DNA of 24,278 nt from an uncultured Corynebacterium sp. GTDB taxonomy: Bacteria; Actinomycetota; Actinomycetes; Mycobacteriales; Mycobacteriaceae. The translations under genes were made by a program, and so were the position numbers. Below, one piece after another: positions 14,804-21,980 of this stretch. The DNA lies in contig NZ_CAMQAZ010000034.1 in assembly GCF_946998835.1 (NCBI RefSeq), positions 1 to 24,278 of the forward strand, read 5' to 3'. The notes under the pieces were generated by a model. That model saw nothing but the letters and a program-made list of their open reading frames with translations. It did not search any database and was not told the DNA's origin. Within the stretch, counting starts at the first letter, position 1; each line of letters starts with the position of its first letter.

Positions 14804-16435
14804 GTGATTGTGACCCATGACCTTGAAGTCCGCGTCGGCGCCCGTACCCTGCTTACTGCGCCGGGTGAGCAGCTGCGCGTCCAGCCGGGAGACCGGATTG
14901 GACTCGTCGGGCGAAATGGTGCGGGCAAGACAACGACCATGCGTATTCTCTCTGGCGAAACCGAGCCCTACGGTGGCTCTGTGGTGCGCTCCGGGTCAAT
15001 TGGTTATCTGCCGCAGGACTCGCGCGAGGGAAACATCGATATCTCCGCCCGTGACCGTGTGCTGTCTGCTCGAGGCCTTGACCAAATCCGACGCAGCATG
15101 GACCGTCAGCAGGAAATCATGGAGACCGCGACCACTGACACGAAGCGCGATGCCGCGATTCGGAAGTTTTCGCGTCTCGAAGAGCGATACCACGATCTCG
15201 GCGGCTACGAGGCGAACGCCGAAGCGGCGCGCATTTGTGACGCCCTCGGACTACCGGAACGCGTCCTCGATCAGCCGCTGAAGACGCTCTCGGGTGGTCA
15301 GCGCCGCCGTGTGGAACTCGCGCAGATCCTCTTCGCCGCTACCGAAGGCTCGGGCAAGTCCGCCACGACGCTGCTTCTCGACGAGCCGACGAACCACCTC
15401 GATGCGGATTCGATTACCTGGCTGCGGGAATTCCTCAGCAAGCATGAGGGCGGTCTGATTATGATTTCGCACGATGTCGAGCTCCTCGAGGCCGTGTGTA
15501 ACAAGGTCTGGTTCCTCGATGCCGTGCGTGCCGAAGCCGATGTGTACAACATGAGCTGGAAGAACTACCTGTCGGCACGTGCAACCGATGAGGCCCGCCG
15601 TCGCCGTGAGTTTGCCAATGCGGAGAAGAAGGCCAGCGCACTGCGCAAGCAGGCCGAGAAACTTGGTGCGAAGGCAACGAAGGCTCGCGCCGCCAAGCAG
15701 ATGGTGGCTCGCGCTGAGCGCATGATGGACAGTCTCGACGAGGTTCGCGTTGAGGACAAGGTTGCCCATATTTCCTTCCCAGAGCCGGCACCGTGCGGTA
15801 AGACTCCGCTCAACGCCACTGGGCTGACCAAGATGTATGGTTCGCTGGAGGTCTTCGCCGGCGTAGACCTAGCGATTGACAAGGGCTCCCGCGTGGTGGT
15901 CCTCGGCTTCAACGGCGCTGGTAAAACCACCCTTTTGAAGCTACTCGCCGGAGTAGAGCGCACCGATGGCGAAGGCGGCATTGTCTCCGGCCACGGCCTG
16001 CGCATCGGATATTTTGCCCAGGAGCACGACACCATTGACCCGGATAAGACCGTCTGGGAAAACACTGTCTACGCTTGCCCTGATGTCAACGAACCGGAAC
16101 TGCGGAGCCTGCTCGGTGCCTTCATGTTTTCCGGCGACAAACTGCAGCAGCCCGCGGGAACACTCTCTGGTGGTGAAAAGACACGTCTGGCGCTAGCGAC
16201 GCTGGTTAGTTCCCGCGCCAACGTTCTGCTTCTCGACGAGCCCACTAACAACCTCGACCCGCAGTCCCGCGAACAGGTTCTCGACGCGCTGCGTACGTAC
16301 ACGGGCGCCGTCGTGCTGGTCACTCACGATCCGGGTGCAGTCAAGGCCTTGGAGCCCGAGCGCGTCATCGTGCTTCCCGACGGCACCGAAGACCTCTGGA
16401 GTGACGACTACATGGAAATCGTCGAGCTCGCTTAG
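14804..16435 (+). CDS. ABC-F family ATPase (ribosome-associated type)
   Basis: A soluble protein with two ABC domains and no membrane segments. Members of the ABC-F class act on ribosomes as translation factors or antibiotic-protection factors. First domain: Walker A GRNGAGKT (36-43), signature LSGGQ (162-166), Walker B LLLDEPTNHLD (190-200). A basic, coiled-coil linker (about 255-320) follows. Second domain: Walker A GFNGAGKT (368-375), signature LSGGE (454-458), Walker B LLLDEPTNNLD (475-485). The 543 aa length is usual. The GTG start is leaderless-like. An ABC-F gene also lies between suf and acn in Mycobacterium tuberculosis (Rv1473). Resistance versus housekeeping role cannot be told from sequence. 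Confidence 0.9.
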   Translation: MIVTHDLEVRVGARTLLTAPGEQLRVQPGDRIGLVGRNGAGKTTTMRILSGETEPYGGSVVRSGSIGYLPQDSREGNIDISARDRVLSARGLDQIRRSMDRQQEIMETATTDTKRDAAIRKFSRLEERYHDLGGYEANAEAARICDALGLPERVLDQPLKTLSGGQRRRVELAQILFAATEGSGKSATTLLLDEPTNHLDADSITWLREFLSKHEGGLIMISHDVELLEAVCNKVWFLDAVRAEADVYNMSWKNYLSARATDEARRRREFANAEKKASALRKQAEKLGAKATKARAAKQMVARAERMMDSLDEVRVEDKVAHISFPEPAPCGKTPLNATGLTKMYGSLEVFAGVDLAIDKGSRVVVLGFNGAGKTTLLKLLAGVERTDGEGGIVSGHGLRIGYFAQEHDTIDPDKTVWENTVYACPDVNEPELRSLLGAFMFSGDKLQQPAGTLSGGEKTRLALATLVSSRANVLLLDEPTNNLDPQSREQVLDALRTYTGAVVLVTHDPGAVKALEPERVIVLPDGTEDLWSDDYMEIVELA

Positions 16436-17190
16436 GCAGGGTCCATTGGCCCCGGCAGGTATCCGTCCTGCTGGGCGAGCCTGTACATCTCTGACTTATT
16501 CAGGCTGTTTTCAGCCCTGCCGGCTGCCGCGTACTTGGCCCGAATGCGGCCCAGATAATCCAACACGGTATTCGGCGTTAGTCCCGTTATGGAGGCGACT
16601 CGCTTCGTGGACTCACCGGAGGCGTAAAGTTCAAGCACCTCACGCTGGCGTTCGGACAGATCGACAGAGTCCAGCAAGGGGTCCGAGTCGACCACGGATG
16701 CCCATTCTGTTGTCAGTGCACCCTTGCCGAGGGCAGCCAGCCGCACCGCGGCCACAACCGTCTCGGGTGATTCCGACTTCTGCACGACTCCCATGACACC
16801 GGTGCGTACGGCTTTTCGCACCAAGTACGGGCTCTCTGCGGAGGAGAGGATTAGTACGTGATCGGTAACCAGCTCCAGCGAGAGTACGTTTTGAGCCGGG
16901 TCGGAGTTATCCGCCAGCCGCAAGTCCAGCACGACCAAGTCCAGACGCTCGTCAGTGCCTACATCCGCCAGCAGATCCGGAACAGTTTTATAACAACCGA
17001 CGAGCTCGAAATCCGGTTCGGCAGAAAGCAGCGTCTCGAGCCCCTGCAGGGTCAAGGCATGATCGTCGATCGCGGCGATACGCAGCACTCGGTCCGACGG
17101 CGTGCTGTGCTTTCCGATGCCATCAGAGTCAATCTCAGCGGACACATCGAAAGAAGAATTGTCCATGCCTGCCATATCCTCGCTACTCAT
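16432..17190 (-). CDS. LuxR/NarL-type response regulator
   Basis: The 252 residues have an N-terminal acidic leader of about 35, a receiver domain (36-155) and a LuxR helix-turn-helix (177-235; LSERQREVLELYASG start). The receiver shows the acidic pair Asp42/Asp43, phospho-acceptor Asp89 (VVLDLRL), Ser116/Ser117 (LILSS) and Lys138 (VVQKSE). The gene starts inside the end of the sensor-kinase gene (8-nt overlap) with GAGAGGA upstream, so the two form a two-component pair. Its stop overlaps the end of the convergent ABC-F gene by 4 nt, leaving no room for a terminator between them. Target genes are unknown. Confidence 0.92.
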   Translation of the reverse strand: MSSEDMAGMDNSSFDVSAEIDSDGIGKHSTPSDRVLRIAAIDDHALTLQGLETLLSAEPDFELVGCYKTVPDLLADVGTDERLDLVVLDLRLADNSDPAQNVLSLELVTDHVLILSSAESPYLVRKAVRTGVMGVVQKSESPETVVAAVRLAALGKGALTTEWASVVDSDPLLDSVDLSERQREVLELYASGESTKRVASITGLTPNTVLDYLGRIRAKYAAAGRAENSLNKSEMYRLAQQDGYLPGPMDPA

Positions 17191-19459
17191 GTGACATCAC
17201 AATCCTCTCACCGGCTTCATCAAATCTTTGCACTCCATTGTCGTCAGAAATTGATGCGAATGCACGTCTGCCCGGAGGCAAAAGACGAATTGTCACCGCT
17301 CCTTCTTCCGCGTTATCAATCGTTTCAAGAAAGGTGGGCATCAACGTGGCTACCGCTGAATCATCGTCGACAAGCGGGATAACTCGGACATCTGGACCAT
17401 CAGCGCCGATTGGTTTGTGATTGCGGTCGTCGAGAAGGCGGACCTGAATACCCCGAGCACGTGCATCCCATACCGCTTGATGGAGAGCCTCATTATTCAG
17501 GCGAGGAGACCGAAGTACATCGCGGAGAAGCTGCTCGGTGAGGCGTGCACGTAGCTGTAGGCGTGGAGTGGGTTTTTCCAGCACCCCAGCAGCGCTGAAA
17601 ACGGGACCGACTCGGCGCTGAAGCCATTCGTAATTACTTTGACTGCTGATTTCGTATTCTTTTGCCGCACCAGCTGCATACAGCGCACGGTTATAATCCT
17701 CGATAGATTGGGGAACCGTGCGCATAAGGAAACGGACCATAATGGATGTCAGAATACCTGCGACAAGCATTACAGATCGGACGATAAGGTCGAGGCCCGA
17801 AATACTAATATGATTCGAGTTTGTTGGCACCAGGGAAAAAACTTCAAAAAGCTCAACCAAGATAGCGCCAACAACAACTGATAGGAGAGCAATCCAAGGC
17901 CGTCCTCGGATTGCCAGCAGAGCTGCAGTAAAAGAAATCAGGCTAAAGTGCCAGAAATAAGACCATTCCAAACTGTTCGGAATCGGTTGATAAAGGCCCA
18001 CAACAGCCAAAACTATGATGGCGACACTGATAATAATTGCTCGGTTAAGCGGTAATTGCGAATGACGCCCATACATGAGCACTGCGAGAAGAATAATCGC
18101 CAATACCAAGCTCACTTGCCCGGCGGTAGTAAATAATTGGCCGTTACTAATCAAGACGACGAACAAAACACCAACGATAGCGCCGTAGAACTGCCAAGAA
18201 AAAACAATCGACATACCCATCAGGTCATACAGAGATGGCGATTTAGCAGGGGAGTCTACAGATTCTGCCTCTTCAACCGGAGAGGTATTACCGTGCCATG
18301 CCAGAGTGACACGAGTTCCCTTTCCCGGCCGTGAATCGATAGCAGCAGCGCCGCCACGAAGAGCCTCCATTCGCCCTTTCACACTCAGTCTTATTCCTGC
18401 CCGATGTGGGTCTATTTCCTCAAGAACAAAGCCATTGCCGCTATCGCGGAATTCAATGTGAACTTCACCGGAAACGACACGGATGAGACACTTCTTATCC
18501 GCCTGCGGGCCGGCATGCCGTTTGGCATTGTTAGCTACTTCAGTGACAGCCAACAAGAAAGTGTTGGCGACCTCTCCGGGCAAACGTACAGGGCCGCTAT
18601 CTTCATTAGTATCCAGCGTTACTGAAATATCCGGGCTTATGGAGGTCAATTGCGCCCTGACTGACTCCGCAAAAGTCCTACCGCTGACAGTTTGGCGCGG
18701 CGAGAAAAACAGGCCAGTCTGTTCGTCAAGAGAAAAGTCAATCTTGGCGCCCTTACCGATTGCCGATAGAGCTGCCAACACATAATCGTGTACGTAGGCG
18801 TTGAAGTTGCTCATCGCCTCGCCTCGCACCCGCATCCGCTCTGTACGCTCATTGACATTTCGCGAGTTCGCGTAGGTGTAATCAATGAACTTTGCGACGG
18901 GCTGTGCTGCTCCCGCAAATATCACAAACGGAAAAGTATTAATGAGGTTGAACCCAACATCGGCCAACATATCAAGCCAAAAAGTGTGTCCGAGCAACCA
19001 CGAATTCAGTACTGCAATAAGCCCGGGTACGAAAACCGTGACGGACAAACTGATATGCAGCGGAACAGTCAATGCGAATGCGGCAAGTGCTAATCCCGAA
19101 AATGGGCTATACCATAACGCATTGCCCACGGCGTTGTGCGGCAAATCTTTATAGGTTGACACCAGCATGAGGAAGACCAGCATGATGTACATGGGCACGC
19201 GAAGCGCAGTAATTAGACCACGCCGCGTATTATTCACCACGGCCCAAATCAGTAACATATCGCTGAGAATTAAAATGAGCAGTGACGCGAAAGGAAACCA
19301 GTGACTCCAGAAAGCTTCTAATGGAATTGAACGTAATGCCGACTCAATTTGCCATAGAAAACCAGTAACAGCAATAATCACTGCACCGGATCGCAGCACA
19401 GACATTTCTATTGATGGCGCCTGACCAGCAAGTGCCGAATCGGGATTCCATCGCGCCAT
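17183..19459 (-). CDS. Unusual sensor histidine kinase with two membrane domains
   Basis: A 758-residue membrane kinase paired with the downstream regulator. Order: N-terminal membrane domain with about six segments (20-188); short DHp-like helix with candidate phospho-acceptor His224 (AYVHDYV); HATPase domain with N-box Glu307/Asn311/His315 (TEVANNAKRHA), G1 box DSGNG (339-343) and GKGTRV (379-384); a second membrane domain of about five to six segments (415-578); and a cytoplasmic tail (580-758) without kinase boxes. The HATPase belongs to the NarL/LiaS type. The ligand is unknown. The gene looks more A/T-rich than the suf genes, which may mean a separate origin. AAAGGAAC lies upstream of the ATG. 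Confidence 0.85.
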   Translation of the reverse strand: MARWNPDSALAGQAPSIEMSVLRSGAVIIAVTGFLWQIESALRSIPLEAFWSHWFPFASLLILILSDMLLIWAVVNNTRRGLITALRVPMYIMLVFLMLVSTYKDLPHNAVGNALWYSPFSGLALAAFALTVPLHISLSVTVFVPGLIAVLNSWLLGHTFWLDMLADVGFNLINTFPFVIFAGAAQPVAKFIDYTYANSRNVNERTERMRVRGEAMSNFNAYVHDYVLAALSAIGKGAKIDFSLDEQTGLFFSPRQTVSGRTFAESVRAQLTSISPDISVTLDTNEDSGPVRLPGEVANTFLLAVTEVANNAKRHAGPQADKKCLIRVVSGEVHIEFRDSGNGFVLEEIDPHRAGIRLSVKGRMEALRGGAAAIDSRPGKGTRVTLAWHGNTSPVEEAESVDSPAKSPSLYDLMGMSIVFSWQFYGAIVGVLFVVLISNGQLFTTAGQVSLVLAIILLAVLMYGRHSQLPLNRAIIISVAIIVLAVVGLYQPIPNSLEWSYFWHFSLISFTAALLAIRGRPWIALLSVVVGAILVELFEVFSLVPTNSNHISISGLDLIVRSVMLVAGILTSIMVRFLMRTVPQSIEDYNRALYAAGAAKEYEISSQSNYEWLQRRVGPVFSAAGVLEKPTPRLQLRARLTEQLLRDVLRSPRLNNEALHQAVWDARARGIQVRLLDDRNHKPIGADGPDVRVIPLVDDDSAVATLMPTFLETIDNAEEGAVTIRLLPPGRRAFASISDDNGVQRFDEAGERIVMSHE

Positions 19460-19504
19460 GCGACAATCACGTTCCTTTTAATTATTGCGCTTCAATTGAA
19501 TTTC

Positions 19505-20251
19505 TTAACCCCTACGGGCGATGTGAAGTCGTGCGAAATTCTGAAGAATACGGCCACTTCGGGCAACATCGAGATGACGTGCGGCCGCTACCGCCTCAAG
19601 ATCTGTTCCTGGTAAATAGTAACCTTGATTTGCATAAATCTGCAGGCGCTGGGCAAACGTGTTGGCGTCCAATTCCGGGTGAAACTGCGAAGCATACGCA
19701 TTTCGCCCCAACCTGAACATCTGCACTGGGCAACCTTCCCCAGTAGCCAATAATGTGGCGTCGGCAGGCAGCTCTTCAATAGCTTCCTTGTGGCCGACGA
19801 TTGCGTGAAAGCGCGTCGGCATGCCTTGAAGTATCGGATCGGATTCGCCGTCTAACGTCGATGCCACTTCAACAACTGCGGCCTGTTCACCATGCTTTCG
19901 CGAGACACGTCCATGCCCCGCGGTTCCGAGAAGCCCGACACCGTAGCAGGCACCGAAAAACGGGAAATCCCGCTCGAGTACCTCGGCCAACAAATCCTCA
20001 AACCAGGCTTCCACTTCGTGCTGCAACGCACTCTTATCTTCATCAGAAGCGTTGAATGGGCCTCCACCAACAATGACGCCAGAGTAGTTGTCGAGATTCA
20101 ATTCGGCTGGACGCGACTGCTCCAGTCGAATCTGATGCAGTTTGGCAGGAGGCAGCCCGCATGTTCTAGCGAAGGAAAGATGCTCGGCGTGCGCTGCGGC
20201 ATCCTCACCACGAGTGGAAAGAAGGACAAAAGGTTTAGTGGAAGTAGACAT
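19505..20251 (-). CDS. Class I glutamine amidotransferase-like protein (copy B)
   Basis: A 248-residue GATase1-fold protein, similar to the amidotransferase half of GMP synthase. The catalytic triad appears complete: nucleophile Cys102 in FGACYGVG, with His191 and Glu193 in SQFHPEL. Such domains release ammonia from glutamine, but there is no synthetase domain here and the acceptor is unknown. It resembles the upstream copy A throughout (GHKEAIEELPADATLLATG against GHKESVAELPRHATLLATG). The frame is open back to 20344, overlapping copy A, but ATG at 20249-20251 gives the family-like N-terminus and leaves a 50-nt gap. No good ribosome site is visible. Confidence 0.85.
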   Translation of the reverse strand: MSTSTKPFVLLSTRGEDAAAHAEHLSFARTCGLPPAKLHQIRLEQSRPAELNLDNYSGVIVGGGPFNASDEDKSALQHEVEAWFEDLLAEVLERDFPFFGACYGVGLLGTAGHGRVSRKHGEQAAVVEVASTLDGESDPILQGMPTRFHAIVGHKEAIEELPADATLLATGEGCPVQMFRLGRNAYASQFHPELDANTFAQRLQIYANQGYYLPGTDLEAVAAARHLDVARSGRILQNFARLHIARRG

Positions 20252-20301
20252 CGAGGGAAAGGACTTTAGTAAAGGGGAGAGTGAGTGAAGAAAGTGAAAG
20301 G

Positions 20302-21051
20302 CTACTGCACGGTAAGCAAGCTCGGATTGGGCGCATGAGTGCACACGTGCATAAATCGGGGAATAATCGACGCTACGGCCCGGAGGTCTATATCGGAGAC
20401 GATTGTCTGAATCGCATCAACTTCTTCCGGATTGAAGTAACCGGCATCCGTGTAGAAAGACATTCTGCGCAAAAGCCCGTGGGCATTCATCTCTGGATGG
20501 AACTGGGTTACCCAGTTATTCGACCCAATCGAGTACATCTGGACAGGGCAGGTCGGACCAGTAGCCAACAAGGTTGCATGGCGGGGAAGCTCTGCGACAG
20601 ATTCTTTATGTCCGGTGAGCGCATAGAAAACTGGAGGCAGTGCCGAGGCCACCGGATCTTCCTTAGCTGCCTCGGTTAATTCCACTCGGGTAGTACCGGC
20701 GCTCTCGCCGTGACTCAGGTCAACCAAACCACCAGACGTAAAGGCCGTATAGCTAGCGCCGTAACAAATAAGCAGAGCGGGGACAGGGCTCCTTAGGACG
20801 TCGTAAAGTACATCGTGCGAATACTTCTGCAGATCGGAATGCTCGAGGTCAGTGACATTAAATGGACTCCCGCCGACAAAGACCCCGTCATAGTCCGTCA
20901 GCTTAGGAAGCTCTGCACCGACGGCATCGACGGTGAATAGATCCAGCTGGCTCGGTTCGAGGCCTGTGGATTCAAGAAAATCCTGGTATTCAGCTTGACC
21001 AGCCTCATCGGCGGGGCGGAGCGCCACCAACAAAAACTTACCCACACTCAT
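20302..21051 (-). CDS. Class I glutamine amidotransferase-like protein (copy A)
   Basis: The 249-residue paralogue of the next gene, with triad Cys96 (LLICYGAS), His185 and Glu187 (QFHPEM). A GATase1 protein follows acnR in C. glutamicum too (cg1739), so this copy is probably the ancestral one; its role is not known. The open frame extends to 21111, but ATG at 21049-21051 has TAAGCT exactly 8 nt upstream and no Shine-Dalgarno sequence, indicating a leaderless start. A terminator (21134-21160) separates it from acnR. Confidence 0.87.
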   Translation of the reverse strand: MSVGKFLLVALRPADEAGQAEYQDFLESTGLEPSQLDLFTVDAVGAELPKLTDYDGVFVGGSPFNVTDLEHSDLQKYSHDVLYDVLRSPVPALLICYGASYTAFTSGGLVDLSHGESAGTTRVELTEAAKEDPVASALPPVFYALTGHKESVAELPRHATLLATGPTCPVQMYSIGSNNWVTQFHPEMNAHGLLRRMSFYTDAGYFNPEEVDAIQTIVSDIDLRAVASIIPRFMHVCTHAPNPSLLTVQ

Positions 21052-21059
21052 AAATAGAC

Positions 21060-21065
21060 AGCTTA
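21060..21065 (-). promoter_or_regulatory. Candidate -10 box of amidotransferase copy A
   Basis: TAAGCT on the minus strand is followed by GTCTATTT (8 nt) and the ATG at 21049-21051. It lies after the acnR terminator, so it would give the amidotransferase genes their own promoter. Confidence 0.5.
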
Positions 21066-21133
21066 GTTCATACAGTGCGAAATCTTTGCATCGGCACCGG
21101 TCAAGCGGCACAAATAGGCCAATAAAGCTGAAA

Positions 21134-21160
21134 ACCCGCTCCCGTTTTAGAGGAGCGGGT
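21134..21160 (-). terminator. Intrinsic terminator of acnR
   Basis: ACCCGCTCC (21134-21142) and GGAGCGGGT (21152-21160) form a perfect 9-bp stem with a 9-nt loop. On the minus strand it is followed by TTT directly after the stem's closing T. It is 34 nt past the acnR stop. Confidence 0.85.
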
Positions 21161-21194
21161 GGTACGAGATATCAGCCAGACCTAGCGGGCGCGG

Positions 21195-21761
21195 CTAATC
21201 CTTACGTCGTACGCTGTCTTCAACTAAATCAAGCACGGAATCCAATTCGTCGACAGTGCGACCCGATGCCAGACGAACGATGATGCCATCAAGCATTAGC
21301 TCGAGATAGAGCTGCATCGTGCGAACCGAGTAGTCCGACCGAAGAGATCCGGATGAAGCAGTCTGGGCCAATCGGTGAGCAACAGCGTCATCCAACTGAT
21401 CCTGATGACCCAACCATTGATCCTTAAACTCCGGATCGCTGCGGAGGCGACGTGCAACTTCCAAACGAGTTCCCAGCCAGCCATGTTTTTCTGGGTTCGC
21501 CAGGATGTCCCGCATCACTTCCACTAGCCCGGAAGACTCTGCAGTCTTGGCCATATTCGCTGCATCTTCTTCGGCCAAAGCTAAGAACAAGCCTTCTTTG
21601 GATCCGAAGTGATGGAAAATGGCACCGCGGGATTTACCGGTAGCGGCCTCCAGCCGAGAGACTGTTGCGCCATCGTAGCCAAATTCTGCAAAGCACTGCC
21701 GAGCGCCGTCGAGAATCTCGTGCCGTCGTTGAGCTAAATCTTGATTACTCACTTTTGGCAT
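21195..21761 (-). CDS. acnR: AcnR, TetR-type repressor of aconitase
   Basis: The 188-residue protein has the length of C. glutamicum AcnR and the same key N-terminal segment (EATGKSRGAIFHHFG-like, 38-52). The TetR helix-turn-helix lies at about 15-60 and is followed by an all-helical ligand-binding domain. In C. glutamicum AcnR represses acn from an operator in the acn promoter; here that promoter is outside the window, so the operator cannot be checked. It lies downstream of acn on the same strand after 219 nt. A weak ribosome site (AAAGAGA) precedes the ATG. Confidence 0.93.
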   Translation of the reverse strand: MPKVSNQDLAQRRHEILDGARQCFAEFGYDGATVSRLEAATGKSRGAIFHHFGSKEGLFLALAEEDAANMAKTAESSGLVEVMRDILANPEKHGWLGTRLEVARRLRSDPEFKDQWLGHQDQLDDAVAHRLAQTASSGSLRSDYSVRTMQLYLELMLDGIIVRLASGRTVDELDSVLDLVEDSVRRKD

Positions 21762-21785
21762 AAGGAATCTCTTTTCTTGCAGGCG

Positions 21786-21799
21786 ACGCCCAAGGGCGT
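21786..21799. promoter_or_regulatory. Short inverted repeat upstream of acnR
   Basis: ACGCCC-AA-GGGCGT, a 14-bp near-continuous palindrome, lies 24 nt before the acnR start. The 2-nt loop is too tight for an RNA hairpin, so a protein-binding site is more likely. It does not resemble the published CAGNAC-type AcnR motif. Confidence 0.35.
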
Positions 21800-21870
21800 A
21801 CTTGACTGCATAAAACGCACACCTACATACCCAAATATCATCCCTGATTCAGGTGATGTAGAGAAACCCG

Positions 21871-21930
21871 AGGCCGGCAGGGCGCTAGTCCGTGAGTGTG
21901 TATCCGCGGACTAGCGCTACCTACCGGCCT
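21871..21930 (-). terminator. Large 60-nt hairpin between acn and acnR
   Basis: Three stacked helices: AGGCCGG/CCGGCCT (outer, 7 bp), AGG/CCT (3 bp, flanked by small bulges) and GCGCTAGTCCG/CGGACTAGCGC (inner, 11 bp), with a 14-nt loop. It starts 50 nt past the acn stop. On the minus strand the stem is followed by CGGGTTTCTC rather than a clean T run, so it may terminate only partly or protect the acn mRNA 3' end. Confidence 0.65.
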
Positions 21931-21980
21931 TCTAGGTGCGCTGCATGCAAGAAGCCCTAGAGCGCATTAGCCAAAGGCGA

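Noticed and set aside
19491..19500. TTCAATTGAA palindrome between the amidotransferase and kinase genes
   Set aside because: Only 10 bp in an A/T-rich gap, easily expected by chance.
20252..20344. Longer N-terminus for amidotransferase copy B, overlapping copy A
   Set aside because: The extra 31 residues do not align with copy A, and the overlap would be 43 nt; ATG at 20251 fits better.
21052..21111. Longer N-terminus for amidotransferase copy A
   Set aside because: The extra 20 residues are Cys-rich and not family-like; ATG at 21051 has the -10 box at 8 nt.
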